Shown one piece after another: positions 52,470-60,507 of a stretch of 64,000 nt of DNA (positions are counted from its first letter, which is position 1; each line of letters begins with the position of its first letter). The translations under genes were made by a program, and so were the position numbers. The notes under the pieces were generated by a model, which was given only the letters and a program-made list of their open reading frames with translations, did no database searches and was not told where the DNA came from. The DNA comes from SFWF01 sp045537915. GTDB lineage: Bacteria; Bacillota; Clostridia; Oscillospirales; Acutalibacteraceae. Location of the stretch: the NCBI GenBank assembly GCA_045537915.1, contig JAZSQK010000011.1, positions 1 to 64,000 on the forward strand, given 5' to 3'.

Positions 52470-53870
52470 TTACTCAGCCTTCTCCTCTGCAGGAGCCTCT
52501 TCGGTATTCTCCTCGGTCTTTTCTGCGGCCTTCTTTGTGGTCTTCTTGGCGGTAGAAGTCTTCTTTGCAGCAGGCTTCTTTTCCTTTACATCCTTAATCT
52601 CGGCAGATGACTTTACAAGATCGATTGCCTTATTCATAGCAACGTCGTGCTTGATATCTCCCTCGGGGATAGCCGCCTTAACAGCGTCGAGCTCCATACC
52701 GTACATTTCGGCAAGTTTCTCATACTGAGCGGTAAGTTCCTCTTCTGTAGCCTCGATAGCCTCTGCCTTTACGATTGCCTCAAGAGCAAGTCTCATCTTA
52801 ACCTGTTTCTCACTCTGCTCACGGAAGGAAGCCTTAAGGTCCTCAACAGAGGAGCCTGTATACTTTAAGTAGGTCTGGAGATCCATTCCCTGACTTCTGA
52901 GTCTGTAGTCAAACTCACGAACAGATTCGTTTGAACGGTTTTCATACATAGCCTCGGGGATTTCTGCCTTCATTCCCTCAACAACAGCCTCGATAAGTTT
53001 GTTCTCAACCTCTTCGTCTGCCGCCTTGGTCTTGCGCTCAAGAGCCTTTGCCTTGATATCAGCCTTGAGCTCATCAAGAGTATCAAACTCGCTGACATCC
53101 TTTGCGAACTCATCATCTATTACGGGAAGCTCCTTTGCCTTTATCTCGTGAAGCTTACACTTGAAGGTTGCCTCTTTACCGGCAAGTTCTGCCGCATGAT
53201 ATTCCTCAGGGAAGGTTACGACTACATCAAACTCTTCTCCAGACTTGTGTCCTACGACCTGATCCTCAAATCCGGGGATGAACTGACCCGAGCCGAGAGT
53301 AAGAGTGTAGCTCTCGCCCTTGCCGCCGTCAAAGGCAACGCCGTCAACAAAGCCTTCATAATCAATAACAGCCATATCCTTAAGCTCGGCAGCTCTGTCC
53401 TCTACTGTTACTGTACGGGAATTTCTTTCTGCCAAACGGTCGATTTCTGCCTGCACCTCTTCATCAGAAACTGCAGGAAGGGTTCTGTCTGCCTTGAGTC
53501 CCTTATATTCACCGAGTTCAACCTCAGGCTCAACAACAATGGCGGTCTTGAAAACAACGCCGTCTGCCTTGCTGATAGAAACGATATCGTTTTTCTCGAC
53601 ATCAACAAGCTTTAAATTTGCCTCTTCAACTGCGCCGAGAAGAGCGCCTTCGTAAAGAAGATTAAGAGCATCGTCAAAGAAAACCGACTCGCCGTAAAGC
53701 TTCTCTATCATATGGAGAGGAGCCTTTCCCTTGCGGAAGCCCTTGATAGCAATATTCTTTGCCTCTTTTTTATAAACTGTTTTGATAGCTTCGCAGAAGG
53801 TTTCTGCATCGATTGTAATTTCGAGCTCATACTTATTGGTCTCGATCTTGTTTGAAGTCTTTAAACTCAT
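52470..53870 (-). CDS. tig: Trigger factor
   Basis: This 466-residue ribosome-associated chaperone and prolyl isomerase has an N-terminal ribosome-binding motif (FRKGKAPLHMIEKLYG for the usual GFRxGKxP). A central FKBP domain (about 150-240: MAVIDYEGFVDGVAFDGGKGE) and a C-terminal helical chaperone domain follow. The last 40 residues form a Lys/Ala/Glu-rich low-complexity tail. The ATG at 53870 has GGAGG upstream; the frame upstream is not preceded by a signal. Confidence 0.95.
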   Translation of the reverse strand: MSLKTSNKIETNKYELEITIDAETFCEAIKTVYKKEAKNIAIKGFRKGKAPLHMIEKLYGESVFFDDALNLLYEGALLGAVEEANLKLVDVEKNDIVSISKADGVVFKTAIVVEPEVELGEYKGLKADRTLPAVSDEEVQAEIDRLAERNSRTVTVEDRAAELKDMAVIDYEGFVDGVAFDGGKGESYTLTLGSGQFIPGFEDQVVGHKSGEEFDVVVTFPEEYHAAELAGKEATFKCKLHEIKAKELPVIDDEFAKDVSEFDTLDELKADIKAKALERKTKAADEEVENKLIEAVVEGMKAEIPEAMYENRSNESVREFDYRLRSQGMDLQTYLKYTGSSVEDLKASFREQSEKQVKMRLALEAIVKAEAIEATEEELTAQYEKLAEMYGMELDAVKAAIPEGDIKHDVAMNKAIDLVKSSAEIKDVKEKKPAAKKTSTAKKTTKKAAEKTEENTEEAPAEEKAE

Positions 53871-53890
53871 AATTTGTACCTCCGAATTTT

Positions 53891-53915
53891 GATTTGCGCA
53901 AAAGGAATGCAAATC
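53891..53915 (-). promoter_or_regulatory. Inverted repeat in the tig leader
   Basis: GATTTGC (53891-53897) and GCAAATC (53909-53915) are perfect seven-base arms with an 11-base loop. They lie between the tig ribosome binding site and a TG-extended TATAAT -10 box at 53934-53939. It could be an operator or an RNA hairpin. Confidence 0.4.
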
Positions 53916-53933
53916 TTGTCATATACGCTTGAC

Positions 53934-53942
53934 ATTATATCA
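53934..53942 (-). promoter_or_regulatory. Extended -10 promoter of tig
   Basis: TGATATAAT on the minus strand is an extended -10 element. The -35 region at a 17-base distance (TGGAAA) is weak, as often seen with extended -10 promoters. Confidence 0.55.
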
Positions 53943-53993
53943 CAAGTCTCTAAATTTTTCCACACATTTTTTAAATTTTAGCAAAATAATTAT

Positions 53994-54671
53994 TTATACT
54001 ATAAAATAAGGTGTAAAATCTATGCAATCACACGAAATCAGCTTCATTTTTATGCCGTCATACTCACCGACCGCCTTATTAAAACCTGCTCCGTGAATGT
54101 GTCCGTGATAGATGCTGTCAATTTTATACCTTTTAAGAACAGTCAGTAACTCGTCACATTTTTCATCGCCATAAACTAAAGGGTAATGAAAAAAGACAAG
54201 GGGACAAAGTCCTGTTCTTGATGCTTCGTTTAGAGAACGTTCCAGTCTGGCCGCTTCACGCTCTATTATCTTTTTGTCTGCTTCCTTGCCTTCAAGCAGC
54301 CATCCTCTCGTTCCGCAGATAGCATGGTTCTCTGCTATGACGCAGTTATTATAAACAAAATCTATTCCCGAAATGTCGTTTTCTTCAAAAAACTTAAGAT
54401 TTTTCCTCATGGTCATCCACCAAAGGTCGTGGTTACCCTTAAGAAGAATTTTTTTGCCCGGCAAACTTTGCAAAAATTTGAAATCCTTTAAGGTTTCTTC
54501 AATTTTGAGCCCCCATGAAAAATCTCCCGGCAAAACAACTGTATCTGTTTCCTTAACCGTTCTTATCCAGTTCGCCCTTATTTTTTCTACGTGATTTTCC
54601 CAACCAAAAATATCCATTGGTTTATCTGTTCCGAGGGATAAATGCAGATCGGAAATTGCCAAAATGCTCAA
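53994..54671 (-). CDS. Calcineurin-like metallophosphoesterase
   Basis: This 225-residue cytosolic enzyme has the classical dimetal motifs: ISDLHLS near the start, VVLPGDFSWG, LLKGNHDLWW, FFHYPLVYG and YHGHIHG. This resembles the predicted phosphohydrolases found in many Clostridia, but the substrate is unknown. The start is TTG 54671, supported by AAGGTG seven bases upstream. It is divergent from the DUF1540 gene. Confidence 0.88.
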   Translation of the reverse strand: MSILAISDLHLSLGTDKPMDIFGWENHVEKIRANWIRTVKETDTVVLPGDFSWGLKIEETLKDFKFLQSLPGKKILLKGNHDLWWMTMRKNLKFFEENDISGIDFVYNNCVIAENHAICGTRGWLLEGKEADKKIIEREAARLERSLNEASRTGLCPLVFFHYPLVYGDEKCDELLTVLKRYKIDSIYHGHIHGAGFNKAVGEYDGIKMKLISCDCIDFTPYFIV

Positions 54672-54766
54672 AATCTTTCACCTTGCTTTCATACATAAAT
54701 TAAAAAGGTTTGCAAACAATAATTTCAGCCGATTTTTTCGGTATTATTTTCAGGAGGTTTTTTAAA

Positions 54767-54946
54767 ATGGACTGTAAAACTAATTGTACTCCCGGAGAGG
54801 TTATCTCGGGTATTAAATGTGACGTTGTAAACTGCGCCTATCACAGAGAGGGCGACAAGTGTCAGGCCGGTTGCATTCAGGTTGGCCACGGCCCCTGCTC
54901 TTCATGCAGCGACACCGCTTGTGAAACATTTAAACCCAAGAATTAG
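54767..54946 (+). CDS. DUF1540 cysteine-rich mini-protein
   Basis: This 59-residue protein has nine cysteines arranged as in DUF1540 (GIKCDVVNCAYHREGDKCQAG, then CSSCSDTACETF). This suggests metal binding or disulfides. The function is not known. The ATG at 54767 follows AGGAGG, and the open frame upstream is not coding. A terminator follows 14 bases after the stop. Confidence 0.88.
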   Translation: MDCKTNCTPGEVISGIKCDVVNCAYHREGDKCQAGCIQVGHGPCSSCSDTACETFKPKN

Positions 54947-54960
54947 TTTATCCGAAAAAA

Positions 54961-54994
54961 TGCCCACTTCAGTAACGAGGTGGGCAGCTTTTTA
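54961..54994. terminator. Terminator between DUF1540 and thrC
   Basis: TGCCCACTT and AGGTGGGCA (one G-U) form the stem, followed on the plus strand by GCTTTTTATTT. It ends the DUF1540 transcript and may also serve thrC on the other strand. Confidence 0.8.
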
Positions 54995-54995
54995 T

Positions 54996-56483
54996 TTATA
55001 TGCCTAAACGCTTAAGTACAACCTCTTCCATACCCGCTTTTTCACAAACATTATTGAAACGAACGGTTGCGGTTTCAAGTGCAGCAAGAGGCGACGGAAT
55101 TTTTGTGTTTGTAACGGCAGACAGTCTTCTTACTGTTTCAAACTCATCACTTGGAGCCTTTTCGCCTACAGCCTCAAGCACACTCTTTGCAAACTTATAG
55201 GGAGAAGCGGTTGATGCTATAACTGTCGGACGGTCATCCTTAGTCTGCGCCTTGTAGTCGTTATAAACGCTAACCGCAACGGCAGTATGGGTATCAATAA
55301 GGTATCCGAACTTATCCCAGGTCTGCTTTATGGTGTTATAGGTTTCCTCTTCGCTACAGTATCCGCCGAAGAAGAGCTCTTTTATTTTTTCTAAAACCTC
55401 TGCATCAACAGTGTATTTTCCGTTTGTTTTAAGCTCCTCCATCCAAAGAGCTACCTTTTTATCATCTTTATCAGTAAGAATTGATAACATTCTTTCAAGG
55501 TTGGATGAAATAAGAATATCCATTGATGGAGAAACAGTGGTGTAAAAGCTTCGGTTGCGGTCATATGTTCCGTCTTTTAAAAAGTCGGTCAGAACATTGT
55601 TGGAGTTTGATGCACAGATAAGCTTTGCTATCGGCACTCCCATTTCCTTGGCATAATATGCCGCAAGAATGTTTCCAAAGTTTCCGGTTGGAACAACAAC
55701 ATTGAAGCCATCCTTGAGGTAATCCTCGCCCTTTGAGAGAAGGTCACAGTATGCCGATATATAGTAGATTATCTGCGGCGCAAGTCTACCCCAGTTTATT
55801 GAGTTAGCACTTGAAAATTCCATATTGTTTTGGGCAAGTAAAGCCTTGGTTTTTTCATCTGTGAAAATGGTCTTTACGCCTGTCTGGCAGTCGTCGAAAT
55901 TTCCGTTTATAGCGCAAACATAAACATTATTTCCCTTTTGGGTGTTCATCTGGAGCTGCTGCATCGGGCTTACACCATCGTTGGGGTAGAATACCAAAAT
56001 CTCGGTATCAGGAACATCGCAAAAACCCTCTAAAGCGGCCTTACCCGTGTCTCCCGAAGTTGCAACAAGTATAACCGTTTTCTTGCCGTCGGCAACCTTT
56101 TTTGCGCTGGTAGTAAGAAGGAAGGGCAATATCTGAAGAGCGAGGTCCTTAAAGGCACAGGTAGGACCGTGCCACAACTCTAAAATATGCGTATTATCGT
56201 CAAGAGCTTTAAGAGGAGCGGGCTTGTCCTCATCAAAATTCCCCAGATATGCACCCTTTGCGCAATAGTCGATTTCTTCAGCCGAAAAGTCGGTCAGAAA
56301 GAGGGATAGCACAAACTTTGCTCTCTCGACATAATTCATACCGCACAGTCTTTCAAAATCTGCTTTTGTAAGCACGGGAACCTGCTCGGGCACAAAAAGG
56401 CCGCCCTCAACCGATATTCCGTGTGCAATTGCAGATGATGCAGTAGTCTGCGCACTGTTATCTCTAGTACTGATGTAACGCAT
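54996..56483 (-). CDS. thrC: Threonine synthase
   Basis: This 495-residue PLP enzyme converts O-phosphohomoserine to threonine. The N-terminus RYISTRDN and GLFVPEQVP are typical of the bacterial long form. The Schiff-base lysine is in GPTCAFKDLALQ, and VATSGDTGKAALEGF and VPTGNFGNILAAYYAKEMG bind phosphate. The ATG at 56483 follows GGAGG; a TTG at 56495 overlaps that site. Confidence 0.95.
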   Translation of the reverse strand: MRYISTRDNSAQTTASSAIAHGISVEGGLFVPEQVPVLTKADFERLCGMNYVERAKFVLSLFLTDFSAEEIDYCAKGAYLGNFDEDKPAPLKALDDNTHILELWHGPTCAFKDLALQILPFLLTTSAKKVADGKKTVILVATSGDTGKAALEGFCDVPDTEILVFYPNDGVSPMQQLQMNTQKGNNVYVCAINGNFDDCQTGVKTIFTDEKTKALLAQNNMEFSSANSINWGRLAPQIIYYISAYCDLLSKGEDYLKDGFNVVVPTGNFGNILAAYYAKEMGVPIAKLICASNSNNVLTDFLKDGTYDRNRSFYTTVSPSMDILISSNLERMLSILTDKDDKKVALWMEELKTNGKYTVDAEVLEKIKELFFGGYCSEEETYNTIKQTWDKFGYLIDTHTAVAVSVYNDYKAQTKDDRPTVIASTASPYKFAKSVLEAVGEKAPSDEFETVRRLSAVTNTKIPSPLAALETATVRFNNVCEKAGMEEVVLKRLGI

Positions 56484-56525
56484 AGTAGCCTCCAAATATA
56501 TTCAACATCTTTGATTTATATAATA

Positions 56526-57392
56526 TTACATAACATTCTGCTTGTCAAAAAGTTTTTTGTAAAAGTTATAGGCATTTTCAAAAAATATTTTATCAACCAA
56601 TCGGGCGCTTGAAAAGCGCTTTAGAAGATAATCATAAAGAGCGGCCGTATCTTCTGTACAAAAAAGGCTTTTATCCATATCTGCCCCATCGAAATCCGAG
56701 CCTATGGCAATACTGTTTTCAAGCCCTAAATCAAGCATATGTGTAATATGTCGGGCAATATTTTCAAAAGGACTGCCACTCCCTAAAAATAAGGGGTAAA
56801 AATTTATTCCGATGATACCGTTTTTCTCTCCTATAATGCCAAGCGCATCATCGGGAAGGTTCCTTTTATGATTAAAAACCTCTCTTGCATTACTATGGGA
56901 AGCAAACAAGAAATCGGCTTTTTCGGCAGCCGCAAAAAAGCTTTTATCATTGAGGTGAGAAACATCAAGCGCCATACCAAGCTTATTGATAAACTCTATT
57001 GCCGCTACTCCCTTTTTGGTCAAACCCCTATCGCTCAGACTTCCTCCCGCAAGAGAGTTATCTTTATTCCAGGTCAGCATAACCGAGGAAATTCCGTCAT
57101 TTTTTATATCTTCTAGCCTCGATATATCCTCTTCAAAAGCAGCACCGCCCTCAAGGGAAAGCAATACTGTTTTGTTTTGGTCGATGCGGTTTAAGGCTAA
57201 GGTGTTTTTGTCTTTGAAATTTTTAAGTATTCTTTTATAGGTATCAAAAGGCTCTTTACACCCGTCACTCAGCCAGACAGAGCAGACCTGAACCTGTCTT
57301 TCAATATTTTCAGGAAAACAAACGGCACTCTGTTTTTTATCATAAAGAGCGGTGGGCGTATCGCAATGAAGGTCAAAAAGGCGTATCTTCAA
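56526..57392 (-). CDS. Membrane-dipeptidase-like M19 peptidase
   Basis: This 288-residue zinc-dependent dipeptidase of the renal dipeptidase family has metal ligands in FDLHCDTP, the bridging Glu in LLSLEGGAAFE, then LDVSHLND, ASHSNARE and GSDFDGAD. It is slightly shorter than the usual 310-330 residues. No signal peptide is present, so it is probably cytosolic. The start is a TTG at 57392 that overlaps the yraN 3' end by 20 bases; the GGAG is close to it. Confidence 0.85.
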   Translation of the reverse strand: MKIRLFDLHCDTPTALYDKKQSAVCFPENIERQVQVCSVWLSDGCKEPFDTYKRILKNFKDKNTLALNRIDQNKTVLLSLEGGAAFEEDISRLEDIKNDGISSVMLTWNKDNSLAGGSLSDRGLTKKGVAAIEFINKLGMALDVSHLNDKSFFAAAEKADFLFASHSNAREVFNHKRNLPDDALGIIGEKNGIIGINFYPLFLGSGSPFENIARHITHMLDLGLENSIAIGSDFDGADMDKSLFCTEDTAALYDYLLKRFSSARLVDKIFFENAYNFYKKLFDKQNVM

Positions 57393-57768
57393 TCACTCCG
57401 TCGTTAAATGCATTTCGTATATAGTTAAGAGAAGCCTTTATTTCCCCTTGCGAGTCTATTCTGTATACTACCTCTGCAATGTCATAACGATAATTTACTT
57501 CGACACGCAGCTTGGCAAGATAATCTTTTGCCGTAAGAACAATCTTCCTCTGTTTTGGCAGGTTTACCGCTTCGGCAGGAGAAATAGGCGAACTTTCTTT
57601 TCTCGTCTTAACCTCTACGAATAAAATATATTCCCTGTCCTCCGCCACTATGTCTATCTCGCCGTATTTACTGTGATAGTTCCTTCGGGTAATTATATAG
57701 CCCTGTTTTTCAAGATACCTTGCGACCATATCCTCGCCGAGTTTTCCTATGTATTCCCTTGTACTCAT
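57373..57768 (-). CDS. YraN/UPF0102 nuclease-like protein
   Basis: This 131-residue cytosolic protein of the UPF0102 family has a restriction-endonuclease-like fold. The motifs are GEDMVARYLEKQGY, then the Glu-Asp-EVK active-site pattern in GEIDIVAEDREYILFVEVKTR, followed by KQRKI. The cellular role is not settled. It overlaps rnhB by four bases, a widespread gene pairing. Confidence 0.9.
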   Translation of the reverse strand: MSTREYIGKLGEDMVARYLEKQGYIITRRNYHSKYGEIDIVAEDREYILFVEVKTRKESSPISPAEAVNLPKQRKIVLTAKDYLAKLRVEVNYRYDIAEVVYRIDSQGEIKASLNYIRNAFNDGVIEDTPF

Positions 57769-58364
57769 TTGATTTTGGTAAGAAAGGAGGGTCTGTGGTA
57801 TTTACAGGGGCCGAACTGTTTTATAGCGTCGGTGTGTGCCTTGGTGCCATAGCCCTTATGCTGCGCAAATTTATACTCCGGGAACTCTTTATCATATTCT
57901 TCTATCAATCTATCCCTGGATACCTTGGCAAGAATTGAAGCCGCCGCAATTGAGGCCGATTTCGAGTCCCCTTTTACCACAGTTTCACAGTCTATTTTTA
58001 TCTCTTTAGGCACCCTGTTGCCGTCTATAAGGGCATAATCTGCCTTAGTCTTCAAGCCCTCTATCGCCCTGTTCATAGCAAGAAAGGTGGCGTTAAGAAT
58101 ATTGACCTCTTCAATTTCCTCAACCGTCGCAAAGGCTACCGACCAGGCGAGAGCCTTTTCTTTTATTATATCAAAAAGAGCCTCTCTTTTCTTCTCGGAA
58201 AGCTTTTTAGAATCGTTTACCCCTTCGATAACCTCGTTTTCTCGCAGAATTACCGCCGCCGCACAGACCGGTCCCGCAAGTGGTCCTCTACCCGCTTCGT
58301 CGACGCCGCAAATAAATCTGTATCCCTTTTCAAAGGCAGCTTTTTCAAGCTCTAAATCAGGCAT
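57765..58364 (-). CDS. rnhB: Ribonuclease HII
   Basis: This 199-residue nuclease cuts RNA in RNA-DNA hybrids. It has CGVDEAGRGPLAGPV with catalytic Asp-Glu, VNDSKKLSEKKRE, DYALIDGNRVP and KGDSKSASIAAASILAKVSRD. The ATG at 58364 lies inside the last codons of rbgA with GGAGG close upstream; a TTG at 58382 is the alternative. Confidence 0.95.
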   Translation of the reverse strand: MPDLELEKAAFEKGYRFICGVDEAGRGPLAGPVCAAAVILRENEVIEGVNDSKKLSEKKREALFDIIKEKALAWSVAFATVEEIEEVNILNATFLAMNRAIEGLKTKADYALIDGNRVPKEIKIDCETVVKGDSKSASIAAASILAKVSRDRLIEEYDKEFPEYKFAQHKGYGTKAHTDAIKQFGPCKYHRPSFLTKIK

Positions 58365-59223
58365 TATCCTCCACCCTTTCAAGTGTTATTCTGCCTATTT
58401 TACAGTTTCTGTACTCCTCCAAAAGCATAGCCGACGCCCTTTCGGTATCGGTCTCGCCGCCACGGATAACCATACCTCTTTTTTTGCCGATTTCGCACAA
58501 AAGGTCATAGGGTTCCAGACTTAAATCATCCACCTTGTATCTCTCTTTAAGAAGCTCGGGGTAGGCCGAGGCTAAAACCTCTAAAAGCCTTACGGCAAGA
58601 AGCTCGATATCTACAACAGCATCCTTGACCGCACCCGTAAAGGCAAGTCTTTCTCCCACCTGCTGATCTTCAAATTTAGGCCAAAGGACACCCGGAGTAT
58701 CCAGCAGTTCAAGCTGTCGGTCGATTGTTACCCACTGATTGCCTCTGGTAACTCCCGGACGGTTTTCTGCCTTAGCCTTATTGTTTCCTGCAATTCGGTT
58801 TATAAAGGTAGACTTTCCGACATTCGGAATTCCCACAACCATAACACGAAGGGGTTTTCCCACCATTCCTTTTTCCTTAAACTGTTCTAATCTTTGGGCA
58901 AGTATCTCCTTGACCTTATCCTTAAAGGAGTTAAGCCCCTTACCTGTTTTGCAGTCAACCTGAATAGCAGGTATGCCGTTTTGCCTATAGTACTCAATCC
59001 ATTTGGCAGTTTGGCTCGGATCTGCCATATCACATTTGTTGAGCAGTATTAAAAGCGGCTTGTCTTTTATTAAACCCGCCAGGTCCGGATTACGACTGCT
59101 GACGGGTATTCTTGCATCAACTATTTCAGCCACTGCATCAATTATCTGCAACGACTCCTGAATTTTTCTTTTGGTTTTGGTCATATGACCCGGAAACCAC
59201 TGTATATTCTGGGTTTCATTCAT
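58357..59223 (-). CDS. rbgA: Ribosome biogenesis GTPase A
   Basis: This 288-residue circularly permuted GTPase (YlqF) assists late 50S assembly. The order G4-G1-G3 is visible: LLNKCDM comes first, then VVGIPNVGKSTFINRI, then LDTPGVLWPK. The N-terminus IQWFPGHMTKTKR is the RbgA hallmark. It overlaps lepB upstream by eight bases and rnhB downstream. Confidence 0.95.
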   Translation of the reverse strand: MNETQNIQWFPGHMTKTKRKIQESLQIIDAVAEIVDARIPVSSRNPDLAGLIKDKPLLILLNKCDMADPSQTAKWIEYYRQNGIPAIQVDCKTGKGLNSFKDKVKEILAQRLEQFKEKGMVGKPLRVMVVGIPNVGKSTFINRIAGNNKAKAENRPGVTRGNQWVTIDRQLELLDTPGVLWPKFEDQQVGERLAFTGAVKDAVVDIELLAVRLLEVLASAYPELLKERYKVDDLSLEPYDLLCEIGKKRGMVIRGGETDTERASAMLLEEYRNCKIGRITLERVEDNA

Positions 59224-59839
59224 ATGTTTCAAACCTCCCGATTCTGTCAAAGGGGAATATTCTGCAGATTGCTTTGCCTAAAATATATTTTTCATTAACC
59301 AGTCCGTTTTCGCCGATTACTGAAAAACGGCTGTCCTTGGACTCGTTTCGGTTATCTCCAAGCACAAAAACATAGCCCTCCTCGACATAGAGCGGAAACT
59401 GTACATCTGCCATCAGGTTAGTTGGGGTTTTGGTATATGGCTCGTCAAGCTCCTCCATGTCTCCAAGGTCATAGCCCACATAGACCTTTCCCTTTTCAAA
59501 ATCTATATCTACATACTGACCGCCAACCGCAATAATTCTTTTAATTATCGGCTCTGCGCCCTGTTTTGTGTCTGTAACTGAATTATCCATATTACGTGAA
59601 ATAACAACAATATCCCCGTATTTTGGCTCATAAAACATATCAGAGATTATTATTCTCTCTTTTTCGTAAAGAGTATTCTGCATTGAATCTCCGACGATGG
59701 TAACTATACGAAAAAGGAAGGTGAAAATAATTACGACCGCAACGATAGAACTGACAAGAATATCCAGCCAGTCGAACATTTCATTTATAAATTTAGGTTT
59801 TTTTTCTTCCCCGAAATCACTATCGGTCAAATAATCCAT
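59216..59839 (-). CDS. lepB: Signal peptidase I
   Basis: This 207-residue membrane protease cleaves signal peptides of exported proteins. One N-terminal helix (ILVSSIVAVVIIFTFLF) precedes the catalytic Ser in VGDSMQNTL and the catalytic Lys in IIKRIIAVGGQYVDID. The box LGDNRNESKDSR is diagnostic. Confidence 0.95.
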   Translation of the reverse strand: MDYLTDSDFGEEKKPKFINEMFDWLDILVSSIVAVVIIFTFLFRIVTIVGDSMQNTLYEKERIIISDMFYEPKYGDIVVISRNMDNSVTDTKQGAEPIIKRIIAVGGQYVDIDFEKGKVYVGYDLGDMEELDEPYTKTPTNLMADVQFPLYVEEGYVFVLGDNRNESKDSRFSVIGENGLVNEKYILGKAICRIFPFDRIGRFETYE

Positions 59840-59869
59840 TCATCCCACTCCTTTTAAGGTAATTAAAGC

Positions 59870-59900
59870 AAAAAGGGAGGCAGTTTTTTGGCTGTCTCCC
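59870..59900 (-). terminator. Terminator after rplS
   Basis: On the minus strand GGGAGACAG and CTGCCTCCC (one mismatch) form a stem followed by TTTTT, directly after the rplS stop. Confidence 0.75.
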
Positions 59901-59906
59901 TTCTCA

Positions 59907-60251
59907 TTATACGGTTTCCTTAACCTTTGCAGCCTTACCGACACGATCACGCAGATAATAAAGCTTTGCTCTGCGAACACGTCCGTCTCTGACTGTTTCA
60001 ACCTTGGCAACATTCGGAGAATGTACAGGGAAAACACGCTCTACGCCTACACCGTAGGAAACACGTCTTACGGTAAAGGTTTCTGCTATGCCGCTATTGT
60101 TTTTTGCAATAACAGTTCCCTCGAAAACCTGAATTCTTTCTCTCTCGCCCTCACGTATCTTAACGTGAACACGAACGGTTGAACCGATTTTGATGACAGG
60201 AACTTCTTCCTTCATCATGTCTGCTGTCAAATTCTTTACAGCGTCTGTCAT
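59907..60251 (-). CDS. rplS: 50S ribosomal protein L19
   Basis: This 114-residue ribosomal protein sits at the 30S-50S interface. IKIGSTVRVHVKIREGERERIQ, FEGTVIAKNNSG and TVRRVSYGVGVERVFPVHSP are family signatures. It is followed by lepB and rbgA, a common Bacillota order. Confidence 0.97.
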   Translation of the reverse strand: MTDAVKNLTADMMKEEVPVIKIGSTVRVHVKIREGERERIQVFEGTVIAKNNSGIAETFTVRRVSYGVGVERVFPVHSPNVAKVETVRDGRVRRAKLYYLRDRVGKAAKVKETV

Positions 60252-60261
60252 AGTTTTTTCC

Positions 60262-60365
60262 TCCCTAATAGTTCAGACGTTCTTGCATATAAGCTACACA
60301 GAGGACCGTCCGCTTTAATGTCGAAATATCGGCATCAAACCCACCCGTAAGGATCGGGTGTAATC
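60262..60365 (-). promoter_or_regulatory. Candidate structured leader of rplS (L19-leader-like)
   Basis: The roughly 110-base untranslated leader carries a perfect CACCCG/CGGGTG hairpin followed by GGGTTTGATGCCG and GCGGACGGTCC blocks. This resembles the autoregulatory L19 leader motif known in Bacillota. The match is from memory only. Confidence 0.45.
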
Positions 60366-60377
60366 AAATGCTCAAAT

Positions 60378-60406
60378 ATATTACCACAACTGCGCAAAAA
60401 AATCAA
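60378..60406 (-). promoter_or_regulatory. Promoter of rplS
   Basis: Minus-strand -35 TTGATT (60401-60406) and -10 TAATAT (60378-60383) have a 17-base spacer. Confidence 0.65.
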
Positions 60407-60450
60407 GCATTATTTTTTGTAAATTTTTGTGACCTTTCTCTTTTTAGGTA

Positions 60451-60479
60451 TTGTTAATTAGAATTAAATATAGTATAAT
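60451..60479 (+). promoter_or_regulatory. Promoter of the cysteine desulfurase-thiI-cinA operon
   Basis: Plus-strand -35 TTGTTA (60451-60456) and -10 TATAAT (60474-60479) have a 17-base spacer. Transcription would begin near 60486, which bears on the start codon of the first gene. Confidence 0.75.
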
Positions 60480-60507
60480 ATATTTTAATATGATAGGGGT
60501 GTTATTA

